Source: an uncultured Clostridia bacterium
GTDB taxonomy: Bacteria; Bacillota; Clostridia; Oscillospirales; Ruminococcaceae
Assembly (NCBI GenBank): GCA_947589355.1
Contig: CANPZC010000006.1
Location: 1 to 64,000, forward strand
Direction: 5' to 3'
Length of the DNA: 64,000 nt
Shown: positions 8,098 to 16,399 of the stretch, piece after piece
Numbering within the stretch: position 1 is the stretch's first letter
How the letters are laid out: every line of letters starts with the position of its first letter
Notes under the pieces: generated by a model
What the model was told of the DNA's origin: nothing
Databases searched by the model: none
Seen by the model: the letters and a program-made list of their open reading frames with translations, nothing else
Made by a program: the position numbers and the translations under genes

Positions 8098-9984
8098 ATG
8101 CCTTTTACCGATGATTTTGACATAGTTGTGGTGGGCGCGGGTCACGCAGGGTGCGAGGCTGCGCTGGCTGCCGCACGCCTTGGAATGAAGACCGCGCTGT
8201 TCACCATTTCGCTCGATTGCGTGGCGAATATGCCCTGCAACCCCTCGATAGGCGGCACTGCAAAGGGACATCTGGTTCGCGAAATTGATGCTCTCGGCGG
8301 TGAGATGGGCAAGGCTGCCGATGCGACTTTTCTGCAAAGCCGTATGCTGAATTTAGGCAGAGGGCCTGCGGTACACAGCCTGAGGGTGCAGTCTGACAGG
8401 GTGAAGTATCACGCATACATGAAAAGAGCTGTTGAACATCAGGAAAATTTGTACTTAAAGCAGGGCGAAGTAACGGCTGTTACGTTTGAAAACGGCTGTG
8501 TTTCGGGCGTTGTTACAAAGCTTGACACGAGCTACAGCGCAAGGGCGGTAATAATCGCGACCGGTACTTATCTTAACGGCATTGTACACGTCGGCGAGGT
8601 GTCATACGCAAGCGGGCCCGACAATGTTCTGCCGGCGACAAAACTTTCGGATTCGCTGGTAGAGCAGGGGATAACCATACGCAGATTCAAGACCGGCACG
8701 CCTGCGAGGGTACACAAGCGTTCTATAGATTTTGACAAGCTGGAGAAGCAGGACGGCGACGAGAAGATAACGCCGTTTTCTTTCACGCATAATGAGGGCG
8801 AGAAACTTGAAAACAAAGTGTGCTGCTATGTCGGCTACACGAACGAGGAGACCCACCGCGTTATTTTGGAGAACATCGAAAGATCGCCGATATACTCGGG
8901 GCGCATTCACGCTATAGGGCCGAGATACTGCCCCTCTATAGAAGACAAGATAATGCGTTTTCGCGACAGAGAACGCCACCAACTGTTTATAGAGCCAATG
9001 GGTTTAGATACCGATGAATACTACTTGCAGGGCATGAGCAGTTCTCTGCCCGAGGAGGTGCAGCTTGAATTTCTGCACACAATAAAAGGGCTTGAACATG
9101 TTGAAATTATGCGCAACGCATACGCCATCGAGTACGACTGCTGCGACCCGACAGAGCTTTTGCCCACGCTTGAATTTAAGAAAATCGGCGGACTTTTCGG
9201 GGCAGGGCAGTTCAACGGCACGAGCGGCTACGAGGAAGCTGCGGCGCAGGGGCTTATTGCAGGCATAAACGCGGCTTTGAAGCTGCAAGGGCGGCAGCAG
9301 TTGGTGCTTGACAGGGCGACTTCGTACATCGGCACGCTTATAGACGACCTGACGACAAAAGGCTGCTCTGACCCTTACAGAATGCTGACCTCGCGCAGTG
9401 AATACAGACTGCTTTTGCGGCAGGACAACGCGGATATGCGGCTCACGCAGGTGGGGTATGATGTGGGTCTTGTTCCACGTGGAACATTTGAAAAATTCTT
9501 GGAGAAAAAGCGGCTTGTGGAGGGCGAAGTTGAGCGCGTTAAAAAGGTGAATATTGCGCCCTCTCAGGGGTTGACGGAGTATTTGGAATCGGTCGGCTCG
9601 GAGGGGATAGCCACGGGCGCGAAGCTTTCTCAGCTGCTGAAAAGGCCGCACGTTACATATGACGGCATAATAAAGTTTGACGACAGCCGCCCCGAGCTGC
9701 CCGATGCGGTGCGCGAACAGGTGGAACTGCAAATAAAGTACGAGGGCTATATTGCCATACAGCAAGAACAGGTGGAGGCTATGCGCCGACTGGAAGCGAA
9801 AAAGCTACCGCAGGGAATGGATTATTCGCTTGTGACGGGGCTTAGGCTGGAGGCAATAGAGAAGCTGAACAAGATCCGGCCGCTTTCGGTGGGGCAGGCA
9901 GGGCGCATTTCGGGCGTTAACCCTGCCGACGTGAACGTTTTGCTGGTGTGGCTGGAGCAGCACAGGCACGCAAAGGAGGACTAA
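8098..9984 (+). CDS. mnmG: tRNA U34 carboxymethylaminomethyl modification enzyme MnmG
   Basis: A 628-residue FAD enzyme, the partner of MnmE in wobble uridine modification. The FAD-binding motif GAGHAGCEAALAAARLG is near residue 11, followed by CNPSIGGTAKGHLVREIDALGG and the C-terminal SGVNPADV-type segment. I chose the ATG at 8098, preceded by GAAAGGGG; an upstream in-frame ATG (8053) would put the parS site inside the protein. Its reading frame contains a third parS-like site at 9471-9486. rsmG follows immediately. Confidence 0.97.
   Translation: MPFTDDFDIVVVGAGHAGCEAALAAARLGMKTALFTISLDCVANMPCNPSIGGTAKGHLVREIDALGGEMGKAADATFLQSRMLNLGRGPAVHSLRVQSDRVKYHAYMKRAVEHQENLYLKQGEVTAVTFENGCVSGVVTKLDTSYSARAVIIATGTYLNGIVHVGEVSYASGPDNVLPATKLSDSLVEQGITIRRFKTGTPARVHKRSIDFDKLEKQDGDEKITPFSFTHNEGEKLENKVCCYVGYTNEETHRVILENIERSPIYSGRIHAIGPRYCPSIEDKIMRFRDRERHQLFIEPMGLDTDEYYLQGMSSSLPEEVQLEFLHTIKGLEHVEIMRNAYAIEYDCCDPTELLPTLEFKKIGGLFGAGQFNGTSGYEEAAAQGLIAGINAALKLQGRQQLVLDRATSYIGTLIDDLTTKGCSDPYRMLTSRSEYRLLLRQDNADMRLTQVGYDVGLVPRGTFEKFLEKKRLVEGEVERVKKVNIAPSQGLTEYLESVGSEGIATGAKLSQLLKRPHVTYDGIIKFDDSRPELPDAVREQVELQIKYEGYIAIQQEQVEAMRRLEAKKLPQGMDYSLVTGLRLEAIEKLNKIRPLSVGQAGRISGVNPADVNVLLVWLEQHRHAKED
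9471..9486. promoter_or_regulatory. parS-like ParB binding site 3, inside mnmG
   Basis: TGTTCCACGTGGAACA again, identical to site 1, lying within the mnmG coding sequence (encoding VPRGTF). parS sites inside genes are common in Firmicutes. Confidence 0.85.
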
Positions 9985-10695
9985 ATGGCTATAGATGTAA
10001 GGCGGCTGACGGAGCTTTTTGAGGGCATCGGCATACAGCTTGACGAGGAGCAGGGTAAGCGTTTTTCAGCCTACGTGCGGCTGCTTTTGGAATGGAACGA
10101 AAAAATAAACCTCACCGCGATAACGGACGGAGAGGGGATAGAGCAGAAGCATTTTCTTGACAGTGTGCTGCCGTTTACAAAGGTGCAGCTGCCGCAGGGG
10201 TGCAGAGTGATAGACATCGGCACGGGGGCAGGGTTCCCGTCTTGCCCGATGAAGATAGTGCGCGGTGACATTAAACTTACGCTGCTTGACAGCCTGAACA
10301 AGCGAATAAATTTTCTTAAAACGCTCTCTGATGAGATAGGGCTTGAAGCGCAGTGTGTTCACGGGCGCGCGGAGGAGCTTGCTAAAGGCGATATGCGCGA
10401 GGGGTACGACTGCGCTGTTGCAAGAGCAGTGGCAAGGCTTAACATATTATGCGAATATTGCCTGCCGTATGTAAAGGTAGGGGGTATGTTTGCGGCTTTG
10501 AAAGGTTCTTCGGGAAAAGAGGAGCTGGAAGAAGCAAAAAATGCCGTAAAAACGCTTGGCGGAGAGGTGGAGCGTTTTGAAGAATACTGCCTGCCGTGCG
10601 GCGACAAACGAACGCTCATTGTGATAAGAAAGACAAAGCCCACCGACGCGCGCTATCCGCGAAACAAAGGGCAGATGGTGAAGAAGCCGCTGTAG
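9985..10695 (+). CDS. rsmG: 16S rRNA (guanine527-N7)-methyltransferase RsmG
   Basis: A 236-residue methyltransferase that modifies G527 of 16S rRNA. The SAM motif is IDIGTGAGFPS; NEKINLTAI and HFLDSV are the family N-terminal motifs, and FAALKGSS matches the later signature. The start codon follows the mnmG stop directly and the ribosome site lies inside mnmG. In many Firmicutes parA/parB or noc comes next; here the operon ends at a hairpin and a convergent membrane gene. Confidence 0.96.
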   Translation: MAIDVRRLTELFEGIGIQLDEEQGKRFSAYVRLLLEWNEKINLTAITDGEGIEQKHFLDSVLPFTKVQLPQGCRVIDIGTGAGFPSCPMKIVRGDIKLTLLDSLNKRINFLKTLSDEIGLEAQCVHGRAEELAKGDMREGYDCAVARAVARLNILCEYCLPYVKVGGMFAALKGSSGKEELEEAKNAVKTLGGEVERFEEYCLPCGDKRTLIVIRKTKPTDARYPRNKGQMVKKPL

Positions 10696-10763
10696 GGAAA
10701 TTAAACGGACAACTGCGGCAAACCAAACGCGCTCCTGCGCAACAGATACAGTACAAAAAATTA

Positions 10764-10795
10764 CGCTGAACTCTTGACTGAGGTCAGCGCTTTTT
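10764..10795. terminator. Bidirectional terminator after rsmG
   Basis: CGCTGA (10764-10769) pairs with TCAGCG (10784-10789), extended by CTC/GAG, then a T run on the plus strand and a T-rich stretch on the other side. It serves the convergent rsmG and the leftward membrane gene, whose stop codon lies in the stem. Confidence 0.7.
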
Positions 10796-11350
10796 ATTGC
10801 GTTTTATTGATATGAAGCTTGCCGCGGTGTATGTCGCAGCGCCGAGCACGCCAGAAACTATGTCGCCCATGGTGTTTGTGTTGCTGCCCTGCATATCAAT
10901 ATGCAGCAGGCTGTCGGCGGTGAACTCGTATATCTCCCAAAAGCCTGCGCACGCCGCCGAGAAGAAAAACGCGAACATAAGCATCACCGCAATGTCGTCT
11001 TTCAGACCGCGCTTTTTGAATATGCGGCTTATAAGTATCAAGCCTGCCTCCGCCAGAATTACGCCGCTGAGGTAGTGAACTATCCTGTCGTAACAGCCCA
11101 GATATTTGTACAGATTTATCACCGAACCCAGCGGCGCAGCAAAGAAGTGAAATACAAGCGCGAAGATGTAAAACCGCAAGGGGAAGAACCACGCCGCTGC
11201 GCTCACTATCGCGACCGACACAAACGAGCCTGCTATTTTTACCGCGGTAGTTTCTATCGGCGAGAGAAGCGCTATAACTGTGCATATGCCGACCAGCGCA
11301 AGCTCGCAGACCGAGAGCAGGAGTTTCAGCATTGTTTCGCGCTTTTTCAT
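10784..11350 (-). CDS. Multi-pass membrane protein of unknown function
   Basis: 188 residues with about five hydrophobic segments (roughly 7-28, 33-50, 52-75, 88-108 and 122-143) and a basic C terminus. I do not recognise a named family; the layout resembles small integral membrane proteins of the DUF2238 type, but this is uncertain. Its start overlaps the barstar stop by 4 bases (ATGA), so it is translationally coupled as the third gene after the RNase and its inhibitor. A role in the location or release of the RNase is possible but only inferred. Confidence 0.75.
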   Translation of the reverse strand: MKKRETMLKLLLSVCELALVGICTVIALLSPIETTAVKIAGSFVSVAIVSAAAWFFPLRFYIFALVFHFFAAPLGSVINLYKYLGCYDRIVHYLSGVILAEAGLILISRIFKKRGLKDDIAVMLMFAFFFSAACAGFWEIYEFTADSLLHIDMQGSNTNTMGDIVSGVLGAATYTAASFISIKRNKKR

Positions 11351-11631
11351 GACTGCTCGTCCTCGGTTTCGTATTTTATCTCAAGTCCGTGGTACTGCTC
11401 TTTGGCATCTTCAAAAACACGGAGGATCTTTTTTGCATAGCAGCTGTCGATCTCATCGGCGTGAAGAAAAACTATCTCGCCTTTAACGCCGCTCAGGCAG
11501 TCGTACAGCGCATCGAGATTTCTGCCGTAATACTCGGGCAAATTCAGCTTTTCGGCAAGGTAGTCGTGCGCCGCGCCGCGCTGCGAAAACATACGGCAGT
11601 CAAGCGTTATGCGGCTCTCATCGTTTACCAT
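11347..11631 (-). CDS. Barstar family ribonuclease inhibitor
   Basis: A 94-residue cytoplasmic protein of barstar size. It has the family core YYGRNLDALYDCL, whose aspartate and neighbouring residues fill the RNase active site in the B. amyloliquefaciens pair. It starts 7 bases inside the end of the barnase-like gene, which fits tight coupling of toxin and inhibitor. It presumably protects the cell from RNase that is not exported. Confidence 0.9.
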   Translation of the reverse strand: MVNDESRITLDCRMFSQRGAAHDYLAEKLNLPEYYGRNLDALYDCLSGVKGEIVFLHADEIDSCYAKKILRVFEDAKEQYHGLEIKYETEDEQS

Positions 11632-12230
11632 ATCACATCACCGTCTTTCGTAACAGTCACTTCCGAGAATGTTTCATAGTGGTCGGAAGTATAAAAATAC
11701 AGCCCGTCGTTTGAAAAAACCAGCCTGCGCGAACCCCTCGACGGATAGCCGTCGGTGTCGATGTCGCACTCGGTGTACTTGCGCCCGTCAGCTTCGGGCA
11801 AAAGCTCCTCGTAGTTGCCAAAGCGGTCGCCGCCTATCGCCGCACCCTCTTTATAATCCTCGACCGAACCGCCGCTCCAGCCCAGCGCCTCAGCCTCTTT
11901 TTTGGTTATGTAGTTGGGCGGCAGCTCACCGTATTCTTCAAGATACAAAACCACGTTTTCCACATCGTAATAATACCCGTCGCGCGCAGGAGCGTTTCCA
12001 TGCTCATCGGCTTGCGAGGTATTTTCGGCTTGCGTTTCTTTTTCTGCCTTTGTGGTGGTTGGCGTGGTCGCCGCAGTGCCGGACGTGCTTGCGGAAGTTG
12101 CATAAGTTACCGAAGCTTCAGAAGTTACATTTTCAGAGTTTGCAGAGTTATTACTGCTTCCGCAGCCCGAGAACATCATCACCGACAGCAGCATTAAAGC
12201 AGCTATAATGCGCATTTTTATGTTGTTCAT
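11625..12230 (-). CDS. Lipoprotein with barnase-like guanyl-specific ribonuclease domain
   Basis: 201 residues. Residues 1-23 form a lipoprotein signal with lipobox FSGC; residues 24-75 are a Ser/Thr/Ala-rich linker. The rest is a barnase/RNase Sa-type domain: PPNYITKKEAEALGW, then the catalytic glutamate in YTECDI, arginine in SRRLVFS and histidine in SDHYETF. All three catalytic residues are present. I chose the ATG at 12230, which follows GGGGGAG; the longer frame has no ribosome site. Lipid anchoring of a barnase-type RNase is unusual, as most are fully secreted. Confidence 0.88.
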   Translation of the reverse strand: MNNIKMRIIAALMLLSVMMFSGCGSSNNSANSENVTSEASVTYATSASTSGTAATTPTTTKAEKETQAENTSQADEHGNAPARDGYYYDVENVVLYLEEYGELPPNYITKKEAEALGWSGGSVEDYKEGAAIGGDRFGNYEELLPEADGRKYTECDIDTDGYPSRGSRRLVFSNDGLYFYTSDHYETFSEVTVTKDGDVIW

Positions 12231-12418
12231 ATTTTCTCCCCCAAAGTGAGTATATAAATAGTATATCATATTTTTCGCCGCATTACAAGCAGTAGACATT
12301 TGCGCGGTTTTGTATTATAATAGTATAAATAATATCTGACAGAACAAAGCACAATTTGTCATGAAACCGCCGCGGTGATATAGTATAATGTACTTGCACA
12401 GAAAAAGGAGGGCGAAAA

Positions 12419-13282
12419 ATGGGACTTGCGGAGGGTATTCAGAAAGCCATAGACTACATTGAAGAAAATATAACGCAGGAGCTTGACCTCGGGCAGATCG
12501 CACGGCAGGCGGCTCTTTCTCCATACTATTTTCAGAAGATGTTTTATATTCTTTGCGGTATTACAGTAGGCGAATACATTCGCAATCGGCGGCTGACCCT
12601 TGCAGGAGACGAGCTTGCTAAAACAGGCACAAAGGTCATTGATGTGGCTTTGAAATACGGCTTTGCCTCGCCCGAAAGCTTTACAAGGGCGTTCACGCGT
12701 TTTCACGGTGTTGCGCCGTCGCAGGCAAAGAGAAGTAATGCCCGACTGCGGTCGTTTTCCCGCCTTAAAGTGCAGATCATATTGAAAGGCGGTAATTCTA
12801 TGAATTACGAAATTGTTGTAAAAGAATCATTCACGGTACTGGAAAAGGTCGAGCGGCAGCAGGTCGCGGACGAGCAAAACACTATCCCGGAGTTCTGGGA
12901 TAGATCGCTGAGTGACGGGACTATTGAAACTCTGCTTCAATACGCTCTTGACAGGACATACGTTTTCGGCATTTGCTATGGAAACGGTCATAGCGATAAC
13001 GAGCATTTTGATTACGCCATTGCGGTTCAGTGTTCTCCCGACACCGCCGCGCCGGAGGGCTTTCGTGTAAGCGTTATACCCAAAAGAACTTGGCTGAAAT
13101 TTGAATGCACGGGCGCGATGCCGAAAGCAATACAAGATCTGTGGCACGAGATCTCGGCGGAATTTTTGCCCGTTTCGGATCATCAGCCGACCTATGAAAT
13201 GGACATAGAGGCATACCCGAGCGGCGACATGACGGCGGAGGATTACAAAAGTCAGATATGGCTGCCGATAGTTGACAAGTAA
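12419..13282 (+). CDS. AraC-family regulator with GyrI-like effector domain
   Basis: 287 residues. Residues 1-105 are an AraC/XylS DNA-binding domain with two helix-turn-helix units (LDLGQIARQAALSPYYFQKMF and VIDVALKYGFASPESFTRAF). Residues 125-287 resemble the GyrI-like/Rob effector-binding domain (YEIVVKESFTVLEKV ... YEMDIEAYP), which in relatives binds hydrophobic drugs or other small ligands. The start has AAAAAGGAGG upstream and there is a TATAAT at 12384-12389. A GNAT gene follows after 16 bases and may be a target or partner. Confidence 0.9.
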   Translation: MGLAEGIQKAIDYIEENITQELDLGQIARQAALSPYYFQKMFYILCGITVGEYIRNRRLTLAGDELAKTGTKVIDVALKYGFASPESFTRAFTRFHGVAPSQAKRSNARLRSFSRLKVQIILKGGNSMNYEIVVKESFTVLEKVERQQVADEQNTIPEFWDRSLSDGTIETLLQYALDRTYVFGICYGNGHSDNEHFDYAIAVQCSPDTAAPEGFRVSVIPKRTWLKFECTGAMPKAIQDLWHEISAEFLPVSDHQPTYEMDIEAYPSGDMTAEDYKSQIWLPIVDK

Positions 13283-13298
13283 AAAAGGAGATGTTTAG

Positions 13299-13739
13299 AT
13301 GAACATAGAAGTCATGCGTGCGCAGGAGGAGTGGCAGCGCGCTGGGGCGTACTCGGTGAGGGTGCAGGGCATGAACCGACAGTGCGGCATATCTCTGCGC
13401 GAGGAATTTGACGAGCACGACTGCTGCGGCACAAAATACATAGTGCTGCTGGACGGCGGCTACCCCGTTGCCACCTGCCGTTTTTACGAGGTGGGCGAAA
13501 ACGCCGTAACGCTGGGCAGGGTGGTAGTTCTGCCCGAATACCGCGGCAAGGGGCTTGGCAAAATGGCAGTGCGGCAGGCGGAGGAGTGGATAGCCTCGCT
13601 GGGGTACAAAAAGATAGTTATTGACAGCCGCGTTGAGGCGGTGGGCTTCTATGAAAAGCTGGGGTACGCGCGCACCGGCGAGGGCGCAAAGCAAAACGGG
13701 GTATTTCAATGCGTGGGAATGGAGAAGAAAATATTTTAA
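13299..13739 (+). CDS. GNAT family N-acetyltransferase
   Basis: 146 residues with the GNAT acetyl-CoA-binding motif VVVLPEYRGKGLGKMAVRQAEEW (split here as V..R-G-K-G-L-G), and the later GFYEKLGY segment typical of family members. The substrate is unknown. It lies 16 bases after the AraC/GyrI-like regulator with its own AAAGGAG site and is probably cotranscribed, which would suit a drug- or stress-response pair. Confidence 0.88.
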   Translation: MNIEVMRAQEEWQRAGAYSVRVQGMNRQCGISLREEFDEHDCCGTKYIVLLDGGYPVATCRFYEVGENAVTLGRVVVLPEYRGKGLGKMAVRQAEEWIASLGYKKIVIDSRVEAVGFYEKLGYARTGEGAKQNGVFQCVGMEKKIF

Positions 13740-13740
13740 A

Positions 13741-14090
13741 CTATAATAATTGCGCTATCGCGCGGCGCAGGAGCGGAATTAGTGAATAGTGAATAATGAA
13801 GAGTTAATAGTTAAGGTGCGGCTTACGCCGCGAATTTTAAATTCTTGTCAAGAAAGGAAAAGTTTTCGCTGTTAGAGGCAAGAGATTTAGAAGCAAGAGG
13901 CAAGAAATTTGGACTTATCTGTACTGCGAATTATATGTTTTTTTCTAATAATATATATCTCCCTACCCACAAACCGTCCCAAAGAAAATTGCTGGCAGAA
14001 TATTCTTCCAGCGGCGTGGGGTGGGCGTGGCTTTTTGGTGGTGTGAATGTGCGGTGAGCAGTGGGGTAATACTTGAAAAAATTACCGCAG
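13741..14090. repeat. Mosaic of modules C (reverse), A and low-complexity repeats
   Basis: 13750-13776 is module C reversed, followed by AGTGAATAGTGAATA words and GGTGCGGCTTACGCCGCG, an order repeated at 35699-35785. 13846-13866 matches the end of element D in reverse. Palindrome A lies at 13991-14012. Short open frames here cross the repeats and do not look coding. Confidence 0.6.
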
Positions 14091-14450
14091 TACGTTATAA
14101 ATCAATTTCCCGCACTACTGCCCTCTTTTTCCTTACAAACAAAACTGATGCGTATTTCTCTCTTTAACCTCCTCCACAAAGCAACGAAGTTCCGTGCGAA
14201 GAGGTCACGAAATACCACCAAGGCTCAGCGCGTGTTCGAGGGTGTGGATAAGGAAGAGGAAGCTCGAGGGGGAAACCTTAGGGTAGGGGGTAAAACGCGC
14301 GCCCTGCCGGTCTTATTTACCCCCTATAATCCCTGTGGTTCCCCCCTCGATTAGGAGCGCACAATAACATTAGCTCACTCAAAATGAAAAGATAACCAAA
14401 ATAAAGTTGGGGCGGTGAACGCGCTCCTGCGCCGCGCGTAAGCGCAAATA
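14091..14450 (+). ncRNA. Structured repeat element B, copy 1, ending in module C
   Basis: First of three copies (others at 26602-26970 and 42170-42535). The central long hairpin spans 14264-14350: GAGGGGGAAACC pairs with GGTTCCCCCCTC, and inside it GGGGGTAAA pairs with TTTACCCCC. The right end (14420-14450) is module C. A 90-codon frame runs across it and stays open in all copies, but see the rejected list. ncRNA is inferred. Confidence 0.55.
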
Positions 14451-14460
14451 ATATACACTA

Positions 14461-14489
14461 AAAAAGAAGCCATTAACGGCTTCTTTTTT
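14461..14489 (-). terminator. Terminator of the glnA-ANTAR operon
   Basis: GAAGCC (14466-14471) pairs with GGCTTC (14478-14483), extended by A/T pairs, with T runs on both strands. It lies directly after the stop codon of the ANTAR gene. Confidence 0.85.
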
Positions 14490-14491
14490 AT

Positions 14492-15076
14492 TTATGAGTA
14501 TGAACTTATTATCTCCTCGGCGACGGCTTTTTTCGTAATGCTCCTGTCCATCGCCTGCTTTTCAATATACCTGTGCGCGTCGGGCTCTTCCATTTTCAGC
14601 TCGGTCATCAGCAGCCATTTTGCGCGGTTGACAAGCCTTATCTCGCTCATCTTTTCTTCAATGGTCTGCGTTTTCTTCTCAAACTTGCGCAGCCTCTCGC
14701 GCAGGGCGCACATCCACCCCAGCGACACGGTAAACATTGACCTTGAAATGGGCTTTTGCAGCGTGAATATCCCGTGCGCTGTCGCTCTCTCGTAGATGTC
14801 GGGCAGATGCTCGCCTTTGACGATTATCATCGGCACGGACGACGATGTGCCGCCTGCATCTATAGCAAAGCGTATGCCGACATCATCTGGGAGCGGTGAG
14901 TTTACTATGACAAGATCATATGAGCGTTCGGCAAGCTCGCGTTTTGCGGCGCTTACGCTGCCGGTTACCGTGACGGGGTAAAAACGCTCGGTGGGCAAAA
15001 GCTCGGGGAGGGCATCGTTGAAAGAGCTGACTGCCGACACGACCAGCACGCTGTACGAACGGACGACTATGCTCAT
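14492..15076 (-). CDS. ANTAR-domain antiterminator with pseudo-receiver domain
   Basis: 194 residues. Residues 1-120 have the response-regulator fold, but the usual phosphorylated aspartate position is asparagine (N59 in YDLVIVNSPLP), so normal phosphorylation is unlikely. A coiled coil (about 122-145) leads to the C-terminal ANTAR RNA-binding domain (LVNRAKWLLMTELKMEEPDAHRYI ... KKAVAEEII). ANTAR proteins stabilise a hairpin with an A1/G4 hexaloop and so block a terminator. It lies 51 bases after glnA on the same strand. A matching leader precedes glnN at 23978-24032, so the likely job is nitrogen-linked antitermination. Confidence 0.9.
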   Translation of the reverse strand: MSIVVRSYSVLVVSAVSSFNDALPELLPTERFYPVTVTGSVSAAKRELAERSYDLVIVNSPLPDDVGIRFAIDAGGTSSSVPMIIVKGEHLPDIYERATAHGIFTLQKPISRSMFTVSLGWMCALRERLRKFEKKTQTIEEKMSEIRLVNRAKWLLMTELKMEEPDAHRYIEKQAMDRSITKKAVAEEIISSYS

Positions 15077-15127
15077 ATATGCTCCCCTCCTTTGGTAGAT
15101 GTATATAGAAAATCAGAAAAATGTTAA

Positions 15128-16339
15128 TTATTTGCCGCAGTAGATGTCAAGAATGTTTTCGGGAATATGTTGTTTTATAAAGTCACTGCCGCACGCCAGT
15201 TTTCTCGCCGCGGCGAGGCTTTCGGGCAGGCGTTTATACTTTTGCAGAGTTTCTTTGTCAGCCTTATACAGATTGAAATCAGCTACCATAGGCAGCTCAA
15301 GCTTATTCTGTATACCGTAAAGACCTGCGTATATTATCAGCGCGTATGCCAGATACGGGTTAGCAGTTGAATCGGGGGAACGCAGTTCTGCACGGCGGTA
15401 TTCGCCCGTTGCGGCAGGAATACGCACGAGTTGTGAGCGGTTCTCGCTCGACCACGAGACATACTCGGGGGCTTTATTGCTGCCAAAACGCCTGTAGGAA
15501 TTTTCGGTAGGGTTCATGAAAAGCGTCATGTCGCATATTTTATCGAGAACGCCTGCTATCATATAGCAAAGGTCGTCGCTGCCGTCATCGGAGCGCACCG
15601 ACATATTTATATGGAAACCGTTGCCGGAGCAGTTATCGAGGGGTTTGGCGCTGAAATCGGCGCAGAGCCCATACCTGCGCGCTATGGTATTTACCACGGT
15701 GCGGAATGTCATTGCATCGTCGGCGGCGGTAAGAGCATCAGAGTAGCGGAAGGCTATCTCGTTCTGCCCCGGCCCTTCTTCGTGGTGAGAACTCTCGGGG
15801 CGTATGCCCATCTGCTCCAGCATAAGGCATATTTCGCGGCGAATATTCTCGCCCTTGTCCTCGGGGGCAATGTCCATGTAGCTTGCGTTGTCGTAGGGTA
15901 TTTTGGTAGGCTCGCCGTTTTCATCGAGCTTGAAAAGGTAGAACTTCTGCTCCGAGCCGAACGCAAAGCGCTTGCCTGCCGCCCGTGCTTCTTCGATAGC
16001 CTTGATAAGCAGGCTGCGCGTATCGCACTCGAACACCCTGCCGTTGGGGTAAGAAATGGTCGCGTGCATACGGACAACTCTGCCGTGCTCGGGTCGCCAC
16101 GGGAGCTGGGCAATTGTGGAGCAGTCGGGGTGCAGCAGGAGATCGGAATGTACATCGCTGCCGAAGCCTGCAACAGATGAGCCGTCGATAGCAATGCCGT
16201 ACTCGAGGGCGCGCGGCAGCTCATCGGGCATGATAGAGATATTTTTGCGCTTGCCGAAGACGTCGCAGAACGCAAGCCTGATGAACTTGACGTCCTCCTC
16301 TCTGACATATTGCAGTATCTCGTCGTTTGAATACTTCAT
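15128..16339 (-). CDS. glnA: Type I glutamine synthetase
   Basis: Makes glutamine from glutamate, ammonia and ATP in the cytoplasm. 403 residues, shorter than the usual 440-470 of this type. It has the GSI landmarks: DGSSVAGF, FGSEQKFYLF (the metal-binding E), HHEEGPGQNEIAF, NGFHINMS, NKAPEYVSWS (a variant of the NRxPxYxxW signature) and RRAELRSPDSTANPYLA. A GGGGGAAAT ribosome site precedes the ATG. It is cotranscribed with the ANTAR gene. A second, type III synthetase (glnN) lies 8 kb away. Element D3 lies just upstream. Confidence 0.95.
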   Translation of the reverse strand: MKYSNDEILQYVREEDVKFIRLAFCDVFGKRKNISIMPDELPRALEYGIAIDGSSVAGFGSDVHSDLLLHPDCSTIAQLPWRPEHGRVVRMHATISYPNGRVFECDTRSLLIKAIEEARAAGKRFAFGSEQKFYLFKLDENGEPTKIPYDNASYMDIAPEDKGENIRREICLMLEQMGIRPESSHHEEGPGQNEIAFRYSDALTAADDAMTFRTVVNTIARRYGLCADFSAKPLDNCSGNGFHINMSVRSDDGSDDLCYMIAGVLDKICDMTLFMNPTENSYRRFGSNKAPEYVSWSSENRSQLVRIPAATGEYRRAELRSPDSTANPYLAYALIIYAGLYGIQNKLELPMVADFNLYKADKETLQKYKRLPESLAAARKLACGSDFIKQHIPENILDIYCGK

Positions 16340-16399
16340 TGGATTTCCCCCTTTAGAATAAGAGAAGTGGTTTATATAATAAGTTTAACTTTTCGCTAA

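Noticed and set aside
14073-14354. Frame of about 68-90 codons shared by the three B elements (also 26666-26905 and 42006-42461)
   Set aside because: No ribosome site; changes between copies often alter the amino acid, while the hairpin arms change in matching pairs. I treat it as RNA with a chance open frame, though it is worth testing.
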